Under the pieces are notes generated by a model. That model was not told the DNA's origin. It made no database searches and was given only the letters and a program-made list of their open reading frames with translations. A stretch of 64,000 bases of DNA. Source: Mucilaginibacter sp. dw_454 (GTDB taxonomy: Bacteria > Bacteroidota > Bacteroidia > Sphingobacteriales > Sphingobacteriaceae). The stretch lies in the NCBI RefSeq assembly GCF_018449775.1, contig NZ_JAAVVB010000004.1, forward strand, positions 310,001 to 374,000, read 5' to 3'. The position numbers and the translations under genes are program-made. Shown here one piece after another: positions 62,239 through 64,000 of the stretch (position 1 is the first letter of the stretch; each line of letters begins with the position of its first letter).

Positions 62239-63462
62239 TTAAACCCTGCGTTTTAGGGTTAAGTGCATGGGTATATACTTTTTATCCCTAAATACTAATA
62301 AAAAAAATGGTCGACCGTCTCTTGATTTAAAGAGATCATCGATCTCTTGCAATGACATATTTGATACCGAGTTGACGTTGATCATCTCAATCTCATCGCC
62401 TTTTTGTAAACCAGCTTCGCTACCCGCCGATCCGGGTTCAACCTTCTCAATTACTACATGTACATAATCGTCCTTAAATGTGTAGTAGGTTAAGCCCGTC
62501 ATGTCGTGCTCATCATGCCTTTTAAACTCCGCTCCCGGCTTTAGATAAAGTGTGTTGTTAGGATAATCAAATATTACATTAAATTTTTTAAGCAGGCCAA
62601 TACCCAGGTTGCCATCGCGCGATATTGCTTTCGGAATCTTATCATCATCAGGAAATGCTGCTATAACGTTCTTTACCTTATATTTATCCAGTTGCACTTC
62701 TTTAATACGACTTAACTCGCCGCTGATCAACCCATTAATCCCTACCCCTAAATTAGCATCAATAAACTTCTTTTGAAGCTTTTCTTTATCCTTCAAATTT
62801 TCCAATGAAATAAAATGGCCCGCGCCCAGATCAACAATCAGTTTAGTTTGTTTTTCAGTACCGTCGGCAAAGGTAACTTTCGAGGTTAGGTAAGGTTTAC
62901 GATCTTCAATACTAATAGGGATTTTGGCCCCGCGTTTATAGTATCTCATATCCTCGGGGGCCGATACCACCAGCGTTGTATCTATAAAATCAATTTTTAC
63001 AGCAAGCCGGTTAAAAAATTCATACCCTAATAAACCATGTATCGTTTCGCCTGCATAAGCCGAAAGGCCAAAATTATCCTGCTTGAAAATAGCCGCGCTT
63101 ACGTTATTACTTACCACACCATGAATATCAATTTTAAGTGGATTGGTAATGTAGGCTTCAAAATCATTGCCCACGCCAAAGCCATGTATTTTAAATGTGC
63201 GTTTGCTTTCAACGCCTATAGAATCAATTAATGAGGGTTCTGTAATCAGCATATAACCCACGCCGGTGTCTAACACAAAATTATAGGGGCCGTGGTTATT
63301 GATCTTTAGTTTAACCACAATCAGGTTGCGTACCAATTGAAATGGAATAGTTTCTACCTGCCCCTTGTACTCCATGGAGAAAGACTGCGCATTAGCCGGT
63401 AACCAAAAGCAGCAGAGTGCAATTGCCAGAATAACAAATCGATAACGCTTTAAGTAAAACAT
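62239..63462 (-). CDS. Retropepsin-like aspartyl protease with PDZ domain
   Basis: 407 residues with signal peptide ending NAQ (about 26). Two aspartyl-protease half motifs are visible: FVLDTGVGYMLIT near 63-75 and LIVDLGAGHFI near 208-218. Each has an Asp-Thr/Leu-Gly, so a single-chain pepsin-like pseudo-dimer is plausible. A C-terminal PDZ follows (VIEKVEPGSAGSEAGLQKGDEIEMINV, near 335-362). Likely periplasmic. The second motif has DLG instead of D-T/S-G, so activity should be tested. It starts 81 bp after the YihY stop. Confidence 0.85.
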   Translation of the reverse strand: MFYLKRYRFVILAIALCCFWLPANAQSFSMEYKGQVETIPFQLVRNLIVVKLKINNHGPYNFVLDTGVGYMLITEPSLIDSIGVESKRTFKIHGFGVGNDFEAYITNPLKIDIHGVVSNNVSAAIFKQDNFGLSAYAGETIHGLLGYEFFNRLAVKIDFIDTTLVVSAPEDMRYYKRGAKIPISIEDRKPYLTSKVTFADGTEKQTKLIVDLGAGHFISLENLKDKEKLQKKFIDANLGVGINGLISGELSRIKEVQLDKYKVKNVIAAFPDDDKIPKAISRDGNLGIGLLKKFNVIFDYPNNTLYLKPGAEFKRHDEHDMTGLTYYTFKDDYVHVVIEKVEPGSAGSEAGLQKGDEIEMINVNSVSNMSLQEIDDLFKSRDGRPFFLLVFRDKKYIPMHLTLKRRV

Positions 63463-63543
63463 TGCCCGAAACCGGATTTTCTAATTGGATATTAAAATTA
63501 ACAAAATATTACATCATAACAGGGAATATTTGTTAACTAATAT

Positions 63544-64000
63544 TCAACTACTTTTTGTCGACTCCTTGGGCGGGTCCTTCAGTTCTCCTTTTAATTCCGG
63601 GTTTTGCGCGGGGAGCGTTTTAACCTCATGCTCAACCTCGGTTTGTATTACTGCTACTGCGTACTCCGCAGGTTCAATTTTACAGCCGGTTGCTTCGGCA
63701 TAAACCTGGGTAAACTCGGCGCCTATATAAAGTATGGCGGCGGTATAATAAATCCACAGTAAAATCAGGATGATAGAACCAGCGGCGCCATACGCCGAGC
63801 TTTGAGCAGAATACTGCAAGTAAATGCCGATAAGATACTGCCCCAGCATAAACAGCAGCGCTGTAAAAATAGCCCCCGAGCGTACATCCTTCCAGCGGAT
63901 CTTAACATCAGGCAGTACCTTAAATATAATGCCGAATAACGTTGAGATAACAATTAAAGTAATACCCAGGTTAATGCCTTTGATAAGCAGATTAGTAACG
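63544..64000 (-). CDS. YihY/BrkB-family membrane protein, 5'-partial (C-terminal part)
   Basis: The minus-strand frame is open to the window edge, giving about 151 residues; the rest lies beyond base 64000. ATG 63849 is internal, since the family pattern continues through KIRWKDVRSGAIFTALLFMLGQYLIGIYL. SAYGAAGSIILILLWIYYTAAILYIGAEFTQVYAE is diagnostic of YihY/BrkB. At least three membrane segments are visible, and a Pro/Glu/Lys-rich cytoplasmic tail ends the protein. Function is unknown; the family was once wrongly called ribonuclease BN. Confidence 0.9.
   Translation of the reverse strand, partial: VTNLLIKGINLGITLIVISTLFGIIFKVLPDVKIRWKDVRSGAIFTALLFMLGQYLIGIYLQYSAQSSAYGAAGSIILILLWIYYTAAILYIGAEFTQVYAEATGCKIEPAEYAVAVIQTEVEHEVKTLPAQNPELKGELKDPPKESTKSS

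Noticed and set aside
63544..63849. Small 101-residue membrane protein starting at 63849
   Set aside because: The reading frame continues upstream with YihY family residues to the window edge, so the ATG is internal.

Overview
The window looks like chromosome of a free-living Bacteroidota of the Sphingobacteriaceae, most like Mucilaginibacter or Pedobacter. The grounds are SusC/SusD-type outer-membrane uptake genes, a TonB receptor paired with a DUF4249 lipoprotein, many secreted glycoside hydrolases, weak ribosome binding sites, TAnnTTTG-type promoter elements, and dispersed GTCATTGCGAG / GTCATCCTGAG palindromes. No phage, plasmid, CRISPR, rRNA or tRNA feature was seen.

Region 1 (1-20.2 kb) is polysaccharide and glycoside metabolism. 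It holds a GH106-type rhamnosidase (5' end outside the window), GH92 mannosidase, a small SRPBCC protein, a GH5-like hydrolase, an unrecognised secreted protein coupled to a 3-keto-disaccharide-hydrolase-type protein (DUF1080), GH32, a LacZ-like GH2, and a SusD/SusC pair. A perfect LacI-family operator lies between the susCD terminator and the GH2 gene. The intergenic spaces carry palindromic repeats: a 144-bp tandem triplication at 2.1-2.5 kb, and at 9.6 kb a GIY-YIG nuclease gene lying exactly between two 36-bp inverted repeat arms.

Region 2 (20.8-30.4 kb) is mixed: a monooxygenase-like protein, GNAT, two tandem paralogous TPR proteins, a GlxA-type AraC regulator divergent from DoxX plus two RibD/DHFR-like reductases, a TonB receptor/DUF4249 pair, and a phosphodiesterase. 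Region 3 (30.5-42.2 kb) has ClpC, a TonB-type beta-barrel protein, a 6-bladed beta-propeller protein, EttA with a VOC protein, and HisS.

Region 4 (42.5-52.3 kb, minus strand) is a near-complete pentose phosphate operon. In transcription order it reads polyphosphate-glucokinase-like ROK kinase, transketolase, secreted unknown, RpiA, transaldolase, HAD phosphatase, 6-phosphogluconate dehydrogenase, G6P dehydrogenase, 6-phosphogluconolactonase. Glucose can be phosphorylated and oxidised to ribulose-5-phosphate by its products. Sugars released by the Region 1 hydrolases would be natural feedstock.

Region 5 (52.9-64 kb) has a Tat-exported Gfo/Idh/MocA oxidoreductase, a GH35 beta-galactosidase whose start overlaps a repeat, two paralogous small secreted proteins around a Tat-exported sugar isomerase-like TIM barrel, a SIMPL protein, GluQ-type synthetase, a collagen-like lipoprotein, a retropepsin/PDZ protease and the C-terminal part of a YihY/BrkB membrane protein.

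The most unusual signal is the GIY-YIG gene inside a repeat whose gene-less relatives are scattered nearby. This suggests an autonomous element and MITE-like derivatives. All family calls come from reading motifs; no database search was run.
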